From: Diplodia intermedia
Taxonomy: Eukaryota > Ascomycota > Dothideomycetes > Botryosphaeriales > Botryosphaeriaceae
Assembly: GCA_021495925.1 (NCBI GenBank)
Contig: JAKEKT010000029.1
Coordinates: 62,001-126,000, forward strand
DNA length: 64,000 nt
Reading direction: 5' to 3'
The position numbers and the translations under genes were made by a program. Positions 34,847-46,531 of the stretch are shown here, piece after piece; the first letter of the stretch is position 1; each line of letters starts with the position of its first letter. The notes below the pieces were generated by a model that ran no database searches, was not told the origin of the DNA, and was given only the letters and a program-made list of their open reading frames with translations.

Positions 34847-36604
34847 CTATACCCCACTGCACCTACAGCCCGCCGGGTCTTTCCTGCGTTGCACCTGCCA
34901 GAGGCGGAACATGATGGCGGCCGCAACGGCATAGGCGACACCCGAATATATCTGAGGGTACAGGTACGGGCGATCCGCGTCAGGCCGGCGGATCTTGAGC
35001 GCGATGACTTCGGAAACTAGAAGGAAAAAAGTTTCAGCTCATCATCTTCCGTTCAGACCCGCGAATGGTAACTTTATGTTTTCTTTTTTTTCTTCTTTCT
35101 TTCCAACAATAACAACAACAACAACAACAACAACGTACAAGTACAAGGCAAAACGGTCGACGCCCAAGCCAGAGACAACATGGAGTTGAGATCCTTCAAC
35201 CCGGCAACCTCGACGCAGAGCGGCGAGATGGTCTGACCAAAACACGTCAGCACAGCACACGCGTTCGAATCAGAAGCCCCCTCCACCTCCCACCTTCAGA
35301 CGAGAGGAGGAGAAGAACAAGAAGAAAAAAGGGCGAGGAGTAAAAAAAAAGAAACAAAACAAGACTCACCATCCACAACACCCCCAAAACGGCCCCACTC
35401 ACAACCGCAAAAGCCACCAAGACGCCATACGCCTCCGCCGCCGCGGGGATCCACACCGCGCCCACCAGCACCGCGCACGCCGCCGTCGCGCCGCCCGCGA
35501 CCTCGACCCTGCCGAAGCGATCGCTCGCCCACCCGAGCGCGGGCCTGCCGACGGCCGTCCCGAGATTCAGGTACGCCGTGACGCGCGCCGCCCGCCCACC
35601 GCCCAGCCGCAGCACGTCGCGCGCGAACGCCGACAGGCTGTACAGCAGCGTCATGTAGCCGAGCATGCTCGCGAACGCCCACGCCAGCAGCAGTACGACG
35701 CTTTCCCTCCTCAACAGCCGCGCGTCGAAGCCGCGGATGCGCGCGCGCGCCTCGGCGTTGCGCCCGCGGACCAGCGCGACGGCGACGAGGTTGACGGCGC
35801 CGGACGCGATGGCGAGGACGCGCAGGGCCCACGGCGCTCCATGCGTGTCGATGACGCGCGATGCCGCGAGCGAGAAGGCGATGCCGCCGACGCCGGAACC
35901 CGCCGACACGATGCCGTTGGCGAGCGAGCGGCGGGCGGCGAACCACTGCGACGTGACGGCGGCCGAGGGCAGGTAGGCGAGGCCGATGCCGGCGCCGACG
36001 AGGGCGCCTTGGGTGAGGTAGAGCTGCCAGGTTTCGCGGGCGTACGACGCGAGGAGGTAGCCGGCGGTTTGGACGGCGGTGCCGAGGAGCATGGGCGGGT
36101 GGATGCCCAGGCGCCGCGTGAGGATGGTGATGGGCGAGGCGAGGGAGAGCGCGCAGCCGAATTGGAGGCCGCCGATGAAGGCGTAGTCGAGCGGGGTGGC
36201 GGTGGGGTGCGTGGCCGAGGTGAGGTAGTGGGAGAGGAAGACGCCGTAGGTCTTTTTGGGTGTTAGATGTGTGTGTGGGAGAGAGAGAGTAGGTGTGGCG
36301 ATCGAGGGGCTCGGAGGGATGTTGTATTGGAAGGTCAGGAGGGGAAAGTTCGAGGTCGTTGCTGGCTGCTGCTACATGGCTGTACGTATTGGATAGATGG
36401 AAAGAATCTACTTACGGCTGCTATGCCCCACGTGCAGGCATTCAAGAAGAAGACGCAACCTACACACACCCAGCCATATCCGCCATCCGGTGGCGCGGCA
36501 GACGGGTCTTGTTCGACGATGACGCTGCTACCGTCGGTGGTTGCTTGGTCGGTCGTAGCTGTGGCGGCCGCGGCGACGCCTGAGATTTCTGTGTCGTTGC
36601 CCAT
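34847..36604 (-). CDS. MFS transporter, monocarboxylate-porter (MCT) type
   Basis: Four exons on the minus strand: 36604-36416, 36251-35370, 35232-35139, 35016-34847, 1335 nt (444 aa). After a hydrophilic Ala/Thr-rich N-terminus of about 40 residues comes PPDGGYGWVCVGCVFFLNA, the hallmark of fungal MCT-like (SLC16-type) transporters, then WGIAATYGVFLSHYL. About twelve membrane helices follow (for example LTQGALVGAGIGLAYLPSAA and SAGSGVGGIAFSLAASRVID). RPALGWASDRFGRVE is the MFS loop motif. The C-terminus is KIRRPDADRPYLYPQIYSGV and a last helix. It likely moves a carboxylate or small organic compound across the plasma membrane. The third intron contains a (CAA)n run at about 35110-35134. Confidence 0.88.
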
Positions 36605-37855
36605 TGTTGCAAAAACTCTTTGAATCGATGGCGGTGATGGTGTGCAGAAGCGGTAAGTAGCAATGAGCGAGAATCAGGTACGAAGTGTGCCGAAGCTCAA
36701 GTCCAACCGAGTAAGTCTTTGATAGAAAGTGTCGGACTCGATTGGGAGACAAGGCCATCAGAGGGTGCTCATGTTTTATCATTCTTCGTGTGGAGCAAGA
36801 TGGTCGCCGTTCAACACTCTCCGTCGTCGGCGTCTCCTGCCGAAGGGGGGCGGGGTCAGATGTCAGCGGCTGGGTTGCGCCACTGCGGTTGATTGCATGG
36901 GCTTTACCCCACTTTGGGAAGTCGTGGAAAGGGGACGGCTCGGATAATCCGCATGCACGACAGCAACTCGCAGGCGGACGGCGGGCGGGCCGCGGCTGAC
37001 TGATCGTTGTCGTTGATCATCAGATAAGACAAGGCACATCGACTGTCGACCTTTGTTTTGGAGGGCGATGTTTGAGGAGCGGTGTCGGCGGTGGCGGTGA
37101 GCCAGATCGGTTTGTTTGCGCAGCGCCATGTCGAGATTGGGCCCGGTGTTCGACGGCTGTGCCCGCTCCGTAGGTAAGTACTGCGGTGACGCGGGGCCGG
37201 GCATCGGCGGGGATGAAATGCATTCACTCGTCGTCGCCGCAGGCCTTCTTTGGGTTACCGACGAGTGGTGTCACCATTGCAGCAGGTCGGGTACTTCCTG
37301 GTATTCGGTTCGCGAGCGTTGATTGGGAAGATCAGAAGCCCTACGTGACGTGAGTTGCATTGCTTTCATGATTCTTTGGCGGAAATCCACCCGACCGCTG
37401 GCCTATCAGCGTGCCAACCCTTGCCGTGTCTCGGCAGTCTGTATAATGTGCATGCAAGCTCCAAACGACGGGTTGCAAGACTATCTGCCAGTAATGTGCG
37501 GCAGCGGGTTGAAAATTAAATAGGTCGTGAAATTCTATCTGGACGTGGTTGTACATACAAGTCTGTATGGGGTTGAAATTCGCATCTACATCGGGACATC
37601 TGCATCAATTGTCCACGTGGAAAGACATTGGTGTGGTGCCGATAGGCGTGCTGGTGGACCGCGCCGACTGAGGCGGGAGACAAACCAGAGCGTGGGCATG
37701 ATTCTACACTCTTCCTGCGCGAGCAATTAAATCCAACAACCAGCCAAACACACATCCGCATCCAATACTCACATCTACCACATCCGGGCGAGAGGATCCA
37801 CCCATCCCACCCGAGTATCGTCACGGGCTCAATTCTTCGCACAAGCATCATCCTC
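36605..37855. other. Intergenic region between MFS and sirtuin genes
   Basis: About 1.25 kb: the MFS promoter on one side, the sirtuin 3' region on the other. Only short frames without domains; no tRNA or repeats. Confidence 0.4.
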
Positions 37856-39171
37856 CTACAGCGACGGCTTATTCGCAATATGCGGAAAAACGTGCGCCAA
37901 ACTGCCATTATGCTGATCGCGCGGCACCTTGGGCGTGGCGTCGGGTTTGATATCGCCCGCGCTCTCGACCCTGCTCTCGCCGTCGTCCGCCACGTTTCCC
38001 ATGTCGGGCGCGGCGGCGAGCTCCTTCTCGGGTTCAGGTTCGCCGGGAGGAGGGCCGGTGCGGGCGGTTCCCGCCTTCTTTTCGACGTGGTTCTCCAGCC
38101 ACTTGTGCTGGTTGTCGGCCAGCTTGAGCGTCTGGTCGACCTGCCTGCTCAGCCGCTCGACCTCGTCCTCGACGGCCTCGTCCTTGGTCCTCGGCGGCTC
38201 CTTCCTGCCCAAGTCCGCAGCAGCCGTCGGGGCCGTCTGGGCCCAGAGCGCCTCCAGCTCGTCGAGCCAGCCGCACGCGTCGGCCAGGCGGCGCACGCCC
38301 GCGTCGCAGTCGTCCAGCAGCAAGACGTCGTCGGGGCGGGCGCCGATGGAGCCGACCTGCTCCTTGTTGATCAGCACGCGCGGGCAGGCGGGGCCGACGA
38401 AGTTGGGCAGGCTGGCGAAGGGCTGCACGCTGAGGCTGGTGCCCATGACGATGCACAGGTCGGCCTCGGCCGGCTTGTCGCGCGCGTCGAAGAAGGCGGC
38501 CGGCAGCTGCTCGCCGAAGAAGACGATCTTGGGCTTGACCAGCCCGTCGCAGCCCTCCTGCCGGCAGCGGGGCGGCTCCATGCTGCGGATGTGCTCCTTC
38601 ATGTCGTCGTCCGGGTAGTCTTGGCCGCAGTCGATGCAGGCCTGGCCGGCGAAGCTGCCGTGGGCCTCGACAATGGCGTCGCCCGGCACGCCGGCCTCGC
38701 GCTCGAGGCAGTCGATGTTCTGGGTGAAGAGCTTGAGGAGGAGGCCCTTGTCGTGCACGAGACGCATGAACGAGTGGGTGATGGTGGGCCGGTACTTGCC
38801 CGGGTACAGCTCGTGGGCGAGGGTGTAGAAGGGCAGTGGGTTGTTGCGGAAGTAGGAGATGTCGAAGACGGCCTCGGCGTAGGGCAGGTTCAGCCGCGCG
38901 AGGTTGGCGTAGAGGCCGGTGTCCGGGCTGCGGAAGTCGGGGATGCCCGCAGAGGTGCTGATGCCGGCGCCGACCTGGGGATGGGCGTGTCTGTTAGCCG
39001 GCGGTGGTTGGGCGTATTCATTCGGGAGAGAGGGAGAGAGTGGCGGACCATGAAGACGACGCGCTTGGCGCGGCCATCGCGAATGTACTTTGCGATGCCG
39101 TCGAGGGAGCGGGAGTCGAGGGTCGAGGGCGGCACGCTCTCGTCCACGACGGAGCTTTCGTCCTGGCCCAT
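37856..39171 (-). CDS. hst2: NAD-dependent protein deacetylase, Hst2/SIRT2-type sirtuin
   Basis: Two exons on the minus strand, 39171-39049 and 38974-37856, 1242 nt (413 aa). The start MGQDESSVVDES fits fungal Hst2 proteins. The SIR2 core has GAGISTSAGIPDFRSPDTGL (NAD binding), FTQNIDCLE, HGSF with the catalytic His, a zinc site made by CIDCG and CRQEGC, VKPKIVFFGEQLP and GTSLSVQPF. It removes acetyl groups from lysines using NAD; Hst2 types are mainly cytoplasmic. The C-terminal 110 residues are charged, with a probable short coiled coil (DEVERLSRQVDQTLKLADNQ). A longer frame upstream of the ATG (from 39318) is possible but has the Arg/Lys-rich look of untranslated sequence. Confidence 0.9.
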
Positions 39172-39697
39172 TCTCCAACCACGCCCAGCTCGTCCAGGCT
39201 TCCCGCGGTTCGGGTTCTTGTCTTTGCCGGGCTTGCCCTGGAGGGCCTGCTGGCGATGGGGCTTGTGCTTGCGGCCTATGGTGGCGAGCGAAAGGAGATT
39301 GCGGAGTCGGCGATACACGACGGGGCGCGAACTTGGAGAGACGATGGCAGCGGTTCAGGGAGCGGAGCGATGGTCGAGGAGTTGTAGCAGGCAGCAAGCA
39401 ATGATGGGATTTCTTCGCGCGCAGTCGCAACGCAACGAGCGTCATAGCTCAGCGCGAGTCCCGCCCCCGCGCGCCGGCACGAGTCATGCAGCACAGCCCG
39501 CCTGCGCACATGAGTCAGGCGTCTCACCCCCACGTGCGGCGAGTGACACCAACGCCGTGACACGACAACGACGATGCAACAACAAGCTTGCTGAAACCAA
39601 GCATCTGCATTTCATTTAAACTACATCCCTACCGCCTGCCACAACCAACAAGCATCCCCGACCGTGCGCCCATCGGCTGCATGTCAGTGCCTGCCGC
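39172..39697. other. Intergenic region between sirtuin and second P450
   Basis: About 525 bp of sirtuin promoter and P450 3' region. No gene seen. Confidence 0.4.
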
Positions 39698-41464
39698 TCA
39701 ACGGACGGGCTTGGCCGTGCACCAGAGCTCCGGCTTTTGCCACAGCGTGTAGATGTCCTGGTCCGCCCAGTCGGCGCTCTCGCCGCACAGCTCCAGCTCA
39801 AAGTGCCACAGCACCTTGGCCATGATGATGCGCATCTCGTGGTACGCCAGGCTATCGACGTCAGCGTCGCCCAGGGAGAAGGAGGGGGATATGCGGTAGC
39901 TCACTTTTTGCCCAGGCAGTTGCGCGGCCCAAACGAGAAGGGCTGCAGCACCTCCTTGCGGTCGCCGTCGTAGCCCGTGTCCGGGAGCCAGCGCTCCGGC
40001 ACGAAAGAGTCGGGATCCTTGAAGTTGCGCGGCGACCGGTAAGCTGACCAGTTGTGCACCGACAGCCGTGTCTACGTACACAGGTCAGCATTGCCCGCGT
40101 TGGGAAGGGGAACACATACCTTTTCGGGCACCCACTCGCCGCAGATGACGTTGCCGCCCGCCGGCGTCTCGCGCGGCAGCCCGATGGGCACGGGCGGGTA
40201 CATCCTCAGCGCCTCCTCGAAGCACGCGTTCAGGTACGGCAGCCGCGGCAGCCGCTCGACCGTGAGCTCGTCCTCGGCGAGCGCCCGCACCTCGCCCGCC
40301 GCCCGGTCCATCTTGTCGCGGTTGCGCAGGAAGTAGTACGTCAGGCCGCTGAGCAGCGTGGCCGTGGTCTCGGTGCCCGCGATCATGAACAGCGACGAGT
40401 TGGCGTGCATCTTGCCGACGCTGAGCCGGCCCTTGTGCTTCTCCAGCACCAGGCTCCAGATGTCGGGCTTGCCGTTGACGCCCTTCTCCAGCCGCCGGTC
40501 GACGCGGTCGTACGCGTGCCGGAAGTGCAGCAGCAGCTGCTCGCCCAGCCCGCGCGGCATCCACAGCCTGGCCAACTTGCCCAGCAGCGGGTACTCCAGC
40601 CGCATGCGCGTCATGTGTTGCGCCTTGATGTTGCCGTACACGGCCTTGACCCACGGCGTGTACTCGCTCTGCTCCAGCAGCCCGAGCGGCTCGCCGAACG
40701 TCAGGTCGCCCGTGATGTCGAACGTCGCGCAGTTGTACAGCTTGACCATGCCCAGCTTGCCCGCCGCGTCCGCCCTGATCGTCCGGTACATGTTGGCGAT
40801 CATCTGGTCCGCGTACCCCTTGATCAGTGGCTCTTGCAGCTTCAGCGCCCGGTCGCTGAAGGCGTTGGAGAAGATGCGCCGCACCGCCCCGTGCTCCTGT
40901 ATGTCGCCCTCCGAGACCAGGTGGCGCTCGCCGTTCAGATCCGGTTCGTAGAAGCGCGTGTCCTTGCCGTTCTCCTTGCGTCCGCCCGTCCGGTGCCCGT
41001 AGATGTCCTTCCAGGCCTGAGGGCTGATGTAGCTGAGTCGGTCAGGGCCCAGGCGGACAACCTCGCCGTATCTTTCGTGTTGCCTTTGGATCCATCGTTC
41101 AATGCGACCCCCGAAGCCGATGTACCACCAGACCAGAGGGCTCACACTGGCATACTTGGGTCCTGGGACTACCGACGATTGTCAACTTGACCGAGATCCA
41201 TCTTGACGCCCGAGTAACTCACATTTGCTCAGTGGGTGGAAGTATACATTGTACACCGCCGTGGCAATAAGCTTAACAAGGATCTACCATGGCACACATC
41301 AGCGTCCCACTCCGGGAGGATGGGAAGAGGGCAGGTCAGCATACCAGGGACGCAACGCCGGTCAAGAGCAATGGCAGGTTCTGAAGAACAACAAGCCGGG
41401 ACGGGAGTTGTTGAATCGGGAATTTTCCCAAGTCCGCAATGTTTCGGGCACCCAGGCTTTCCAT
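39698..41464 (-). CDS. Cytochrome P450 monooxygenase (CYP65/isotrichodermin hydroxylase-like)
   Basis: Five exons on the minus strand: 41464-41345, 41283-41223, 41168-40120, 40071-39905, 39851-39698, 1551 nt (516 aa). The N-terminus has a hydrophobic anchor (LVVLQNLPLLLTGVASLILV) followed by YNVYFHPLSKFPGPKYAS, the proline-rich hinge typical of CYP65-like fungal P450s. Then come GEVVRLGPDRLSYISPQAW, the I-helix AGTETT, the EALR ExxR motif, PERW, and the heme loop FSFGPRNCLGKNLA, whose Cys is near residue 463. It should be an ER monooxygenase. Relatives act in trichothecene and other secondary pathways, but the substrate here is unknown. Confidence 0.9.
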
Positions 41465-43184
41465 GGCGGCGGTAACGAGGGAAGAATGGGTGACGGGAAT
41501 TTGGTTTTTGGTCCCGTCCCAACTGTTGGGGTTTATATAGGCGGGCTGCGAAAGGCCAAGCACGAATCACTCCCCACGGCACGAAGCGCCCTGACCCATT
41601 GCCGAAACTCCCTGGGACCTTGCTGGTTGCTGCTGCAAGCCTGCCTTTGTGCGAGGCGGTGATGGGACTGCAGGGATGGGTCGGTGGTTGTGTGGAGTAA
41701 AGGCAGGCGGGAGATGGCCTCGCCGCTGCCAAGCCGTGTTTGACAGACGTCAAGCATCCTCAGTGGGCTGACGGGAGATGCGCCGTGGCGGGCCGCAGGG
41801 AGCAAGATCTTAAACGGGTGCGCAGTGCAAGCTCCCCGAGGCTGGACCATGACCTCCAAATCTCGACCCCGCATCCCGTCGACACAATCGACTGGCTCGG
41901 ATGTGGCAGCTCTCTTTGTTCCGGGTGGGCGAGTAACGTCAAGGTGCATGGTGGATGCTGGAGTGGTGAAACTGAAGCGGCAGAAAGTGGATACGTCCGT
42001 TTCGATGGTATGTTATGCCTCGTTCCGGTTATCAGTGGGGGCTTCTTGCGGATAGTGCGACTCGGGGATAATCCCAATTCCAGAGCTTACGGAGCTGAAC
42101 GGTGTAACGGCGAAGCCACGCTAGACATGGGCAGGTGCGCTGACTTGTCGATCTGCAGCCTACTTTTGGTCGACAGTGCTGCCGTCAGCCGGTATAACTT
42201 TATCAGGCCGCCTATAGATGCAGAGCGGGGTAGCTCGCGACAGGCCTGATGGCCAAGGTCGAGGCACCGGTGCCATGTCAAGGCCGAATTGTGCAGCCGT
42301 GTATGCTGGTCCCGTGGCCGGGGAAGGCGACAGATGTGATGCGGGTCTCGGAGCATGTGTTGCTGGCCCCTGTCGGGTCGCTGCCGAAGTAGCGGCCAAT
42401 GCCCACTTCCTTACTGCTTTCTTCTCCTCTTCCCGCCCATTGCTCTTCCAAGCTCCTTATGATGCAACATTCCCTCGTCTTGTTGTCGCGGAGATTGTCA
42501 CTGTATGCCATAGCCACGACACTGGCCGCTCTTGAGTTGCGTTGCTCGGAATGGTCCATTTCCGCGCTCGGCTCGCTTCGGTACGCTTCGGCAACTGTCG
42601 CCCTCGTCGCCAATGCTCCGTTGCCATTCGCCCTGTTCGTCCGTCAGATTCTCTGGAAACAGGCTGATATTAATGTAAGCCGAATGATGACATGTATTTT
42701 CTCTCCCAACTCTTGCTATCGCGGAGATGTCGCTTGGTACTCACACGTGAACCTTCCATAGGCTTTCAGATCCGACTTCCATTCAACGAAACCTCCGATG
42801 ATCAGCGCCTCCTCTCGCCTCGGTACGGTAGGTGCATCTTCATGGTCATGTTTCGCGCGACAAAGCGACAAAAGGTGGGTGGGTACGGCGTCTTATACTT
42901 GTGGTCGAAACGATCTGCGAGGTGCAATCCTTCGCCGCAAAGCAATAATCCTGCGCGGCTGCGGCGCAGAAGACTAACGGCCAATCGCAAAGTCCTTTCG
43001 GATGGCTCAAGATGATAACGCGAGTCATGTCCAGTCTTGATTAGCCGGCGTCATGATACGCATCTGAATCTGGCTCTGTCCTGGAATTCATCTACTGTCA
43101 GGTTGACAATTGCCGGCAATTCCACCCCGAGTTGATTGAATCTTCATCAACAGATTCACAGATCCCAACAATAATAATACCAGC
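41465..43184. other. Intergenic region upstream of the second P450
   Basis: About 1.7 kb with scattered short frames on both strands, none supported by domains or splice sites. It contains the P450 promoter at its left end. Confidence 0.4.
41533..41539 (-). promoter_or_regulatory. TATA box of the second P450 gene
   Basis: TATATAA on the minus strand, about 70 bases before the ATG at 41464. Confidence 0.6.
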
Positions 43185-43750
43185 TCATGCTTTGCGCTCA
43201 GCTCCGAGTTTCTCGCGCCATATCCGCTTGCCCTCTCCCTCAGCTTCAGTGCCGACGTAATTTCCGTTTTCGTCTTTGGCCCAGTACTTCAAGTACTCCC
43301 CTCGCGTCATCTTCACATTCAAAATCTGTTGCTTTCCCTTGTTACCAAGCTTCCTGCCGAGCTTTGTAATCCACGAAGACCGCCTTTCGGTTGCCGGCGG
43401 ATGGGACTCGGACTCCGGATCCTCCAGGTCTTCTGCGGGTATCGGTACGTTGATGATGGATTCGTCGGTGAGCCTGAACGGCAACAGGTTCGGCGCACCG
43501 CTGCCACTGAACGATCCGCAGTCCATGTTCGAGATACCCGGGTGAAAGTCCGGTTTCCTGCAGGAGGTTGTGAGCGGAATAGACATCGGACACAGCGGGA
43601 AGGTACACACGGCCGGCCGGCTGCCGTAAAGTGCTCCATGTCAGGCACCTCCGACGTTTCAATGGTTGCCGATGACCCATGGACCGCAATTCCTTTCTCC
43701 TGGGCAGTGGTCGTATGATCGGTTTCCGGAATCATGTTTTTTGCGGCCAT
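43185..43750 (-). CDS. Small hypothetical protein with basic C-terminal domain
   Basis: Two exons on the minus strand, 43750-43611 and 43557-43185, 513 nt (170 aa). An in-frame ATG at 43792 would add 14 residues. The N-terminal half is polar (MAAKNMIPETDHTTTAQEKG), the middle acidic (VPIPAEDLEDPESES), and the C-terminus basic and ordered-looking (WITKLGRKLGNKGKQQILNV, then MTRGEYLKYWAKDENGNYVG). The end resembles a small conserved fungal domain of unknown function. There is no signal peptide or membrane segment. Only one choice of donor (GTGTGTACC) gives the right phase, which supports the model. Confidence 0.6.
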
Positions 43751-44455
43751 CGTTCCCGTTGTCGTTGTAGCCTGTGCCGGAGTCGGAGACAACTCGAATT
43801 ATACCCGAGCTTTTCAGCTTTGCTACTAAAAACGCCACCTTCCACCTTTTGATCGCCTGACCTTCCGCCTATTGCAGAGAAGCCCTCGGAATATTGTTGT
43901 GAAAATAGACACTCTCTGCTTGACATTTCCACATTCTTCAAGTTGGACAAAGATGTCGCACATTATCGGTAATATTCCTCAAGTCCGTCATTGTCCACCA
44001 CAGGGCAAGGGATGATCGGAAATGGTGTGGACTTCACCCGCCCTGTCAGTGCCATGGCCAAACCTGGACCAAGAACAAAAAAGGCCGAAAGAGAAAGGCA
44101 TGCTATGCCCGGTCCGGCTTCGCTTGATGCCCCGCGTCCTCGAATCGCTCTTCTCTGTTACCTGCTTGGCTCGGCTCGGACACCACTTTCGCACGAGGCT
44201 ACGTTCGCGACATCCCTTGTTGGCGCTATCACGTGCCAAGCTCGCCGAAACCGTTGTCTTCATCCAGGGGGGTGCCCAGGTGGCCCCTTCCCCATCAACT
44301 GTAGCTCTGTCAAACGAAGATAGCTTACCATGTTGTTGTTGCAGCAGCGTATAAAACCTCGTCTGAGCACCAACTCAGCCACCAAGCATCGACCGCATTT
44401 TCCAGCCTCTCCAGAAAATCAGCTCTTCAAAGCCAACACTGAACCAACATCCAAA
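43751..44455. other. Divergent promoter region
   Basis: About 700 bp between the small hypothetical gene and the secreted Ser/Thr-rich gene. No other gene is seen. Confidence 0.4.
44350..44356 (+). promoter_or_regulatory. TATA box of the secreted Ser/Thr-rich gene
   Basis: TATAAAA lies about 105 bases before the ATG at 44456. Confidence 0.6.
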
Positions 44456-46045
44456 ATGCACTTCACAGCCCCAAGCCGCCTGCTCCTCCTGAGCAGCCTC
44501 TCCCTCACCGCCGTGCACTGTCAAGTGACCGCCGACAGTGCATCAGAGTCAGCGGCAGCAACATCCGCAGCGGCAACAACACTCGCAGCGGCCACATCCG
44601 CAGCGGCAACAACACTCGCGTCATCTTTATCGTCATCGTCATCGTCGTCATCGTCGTCGTCGTCGTCATCTTCGTTGTCTTCATCGTCGCCGTCATCGTC
44701 GTTGTCTTCATCGTCGTCCTCGTCATCGTCGTCTTCGTACACTGGCTTCCAGACATCCCGACCATCCCAAATCAGCATCGCCAGCACCCTAAAGCCATCG
44801 CGGAGACGACGGACGCGGACAGTGACACGAACAGTGACGCGAACGCGGACGCTGCGGGCCTCGGTGCAGCATTCCTACGAGACCAGCACGAGTGTCGACC
44901 CCTCGACCTGGAGCCACATCTCCGACCCGACGTATGGCGGTATGACGTCGTCTCGGTCTACGACGACTCGCTCTACGACTACTCGCTCTACGTCGACTCG
45001 CTCTACTTCGACTCGATCTGCGTCGGCTCGATCTACATCGACTCGATCTACGTCGACCAGCATCACGGGCACGGTTAGTACTATTCCCTCTGCCGTCGCG
45101 GAACTGTTCCAGGTGGACGCCAGCGCCAACAGTACGATTGATACCGGCGATGTTGATTATGGCGACGACGAGCCGGTTGAGACGTCGTACGAGACCAGCA
45201 CCGTCCTGGATTCGGCGTCATGGGCCGACATTGGCTACGAGACGTCCAGCGGGTTGACGACGGACGAGCCGTATGAGACGGCGACGACCACGAGCACAGC
45301 CAGCGCGACGGACGAGCCGTACGAGACAACGACGACAACGACGGGAGAGCCGGAGGATACCACCACGACCACGGAAGCGGCAGAGAGTACCACCACGACC
45401 ACGGAAGCGCCGAGCGATGAGACCACGACCACGGCGTACGATTCGTCAGAGACTACATCAACGACGACGTCAACGACGACGGACGAGCCAAGCGGGGAGA
45501 CCACGACCACGGCGTACGATTCGTCAGAGACTACATCAACGACGACGTCAACGACGACGGACGAGCCAAGCGGGGAGACGACGACCACGACGTACGATTC
45601 GTCAGAAACTACGTCAACGGCGACGTCAACGGCGACTTCAACGACGACGTCAGAGACTACATCAACCACGACATCAACGACGACGAACGAGCCAAGCGAC
45701 GCGACCACGACCACGACGTACGACTCGTCTGAGACGACGGCGACCTCGACGACGACAACGACGGCAGGCCCAAGTGGGACGACGGTCGATTCTGTCGCCA
45801 AGAGACAGGCCACTAGCGGCAGCGGCAGCGGTACTCGCTCGTCCTCGGGCGCGACGGTTGAGATCACGCTCGGGAGCAAGACGACGTCGACGTTGACCAC
45901 GACAGGGACTCGGTCTGCGACTCGGTCGGGCTCAGGCTCGGGCTCGGGTTCGGGGACGGTGATGGCGGCATCGGCGAGCGCGTCGAGCGGTGCGTCGCGG
46001 CGGTTTCAGTTTCCCGGGGTCCTTGCCGTGTTCAAGTTGTTCTGA
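44456..46045 (+). CDS. Secreted Ser/Thr-rich repeat protein (cell-wall type)
   Basis: A single exon of 1590 nt (529 aa), starting MHFTAPSRLLLLSSLSLTAV, a clear signal peptide with likely cleavage after VHC-Q. The mature part is mostly Ser and Thr: a poly-Ser run encoded by TCA/TCG/TCC repeats (about 44620-44740), an R-S-T/S repeat (about 44950-45060), two SYETST-type motifs, and a 26-residue repeat (78 bp, units at 45420 and 45498, a degenerate one from 45576). A Lys-Arg site (VAKRQATSG) could be cut by Kex2. The C-terminus is Gly/Ser-rich with a short hydrophobic end that could be a weak GPI signal. It is probably a heavily O-mannosylated wall or surface protein. I chose 44456 over an in-frame ATG at 44330 because of the signal peptide. 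Confidence 0.78.
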   Translation: MHFTAPSRLLLLSSLSLTAVHCQVTADSASESAAATSAAATTLAAATSAAATTLASSLSSSSSSSSSSSSSSSLSSSSPSSSLSSSSSSSSSSSYTGFQTSRPSQISIASTLKPSRRRRTRTVTRTVTRTRTLRASVQHSYETSTSVDPSTWSHISDPTYGGMTSSRSTTTRSTTTRSTSTRSTSTRSASARSTSTRSTSTSITGTVSTIPSAVAELFQVDASANSTIDTGDVDYGDDEPVETSYETSTVLDSASWADIGYETSSGLTTDEPYETATTTSTASATDEPYETTTTTTGEPEDTTTTTEAAESTTTTTEAPSDETTTTAYDSSETTSTTTSTTTDEPSGETTTTAYDSSETTSTTTSTTTDEPSGETTTTTYDSSETTSTATSTATSTTTSETTSTTTSTTTNEPSDATTTTTYDSSETTATSTTTTTAGPSGTTVDSVAKRQATSGSGSGTRSSSGATVEITLGSKTTSTLTTTGTRSATRSGSGSGSGSGTVMAASASASSGASRRFQFPGVLAVFKLF

Positions 46046-46531
46046 GGTGCTGGAGAGAGGTGGGTGGATTTGTTGAGTCGGGGACTGGTGGCATTGCTTT
46101 GGTGCGCTTGACGGAAAGAAACGCACGCTTGCTGGTTGCGGGTGGTGGCGGACGGGTGTAATGGAACTGTGCTGTCGGCTGGTAAATGAAGAGTCTCTTG
46201 CAGTAGTTATCAACTGATTTTCCCCGCGACTTTCTTGTCTTGTAACTTCAATGCCCGGCTTTGTCTTGTGAGATTGTTGACTCTGGGGAAGCGAAGCGTG
46301 GCGCCGGGGCCGAAGCACAGCAGTGTGGCAGGAGCTTGGGCCCCACATCACGTCATTGCGACCGACGCGCTCTTGCACGAAACGCGTCCTCCGCGACAGC
46401 CCTTTCTCACTTATCCAACCAACTCGATGATCAATCTTGCCATTCGCCACTTCCGCCCAATCGCACGGTTTTCCACGCTTTCACGCGTTGCTACTGTCGG
46501 CCGCCACCGCTTCCTGTACAGTGACGACGAG
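46046..46531. other. Intergenic region before the PC4 gene
   Basis: About 490 bp: 3' region of the Ser/Thr-rich gene and the promoter of the PC4-like gene. An in-frame upstream ATG at 46427 may extend the next gene. Confidence 0.4.

Noticed and set aside
37880..39619. 579-codon plus-strand frame
   Set aside because: It lies antisense to the sirtuin gene, has Val/Gly/Ala/Arg-rich composition typical of the shadow of a GC-rich gene, and shows no domain.
40054..41190. 378-codon plus-strand frame
   Set aside because: Antisense shadow of the second P450, rich in Arg, Val, Leu and His, and it crosses the splice sites of the real gene.
43187..43718. Plus-strand frames opposite the small hypothetical gene
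   Set aside because: No domain; the minus-strand model has a consistent intron and an ordered basic C-terminus.
44505..44787. Minus-strand frames coding poly-Asp/Thr/Met
   Set aside because: They are the complement of the poly-Ser codon run of the secreted protein.
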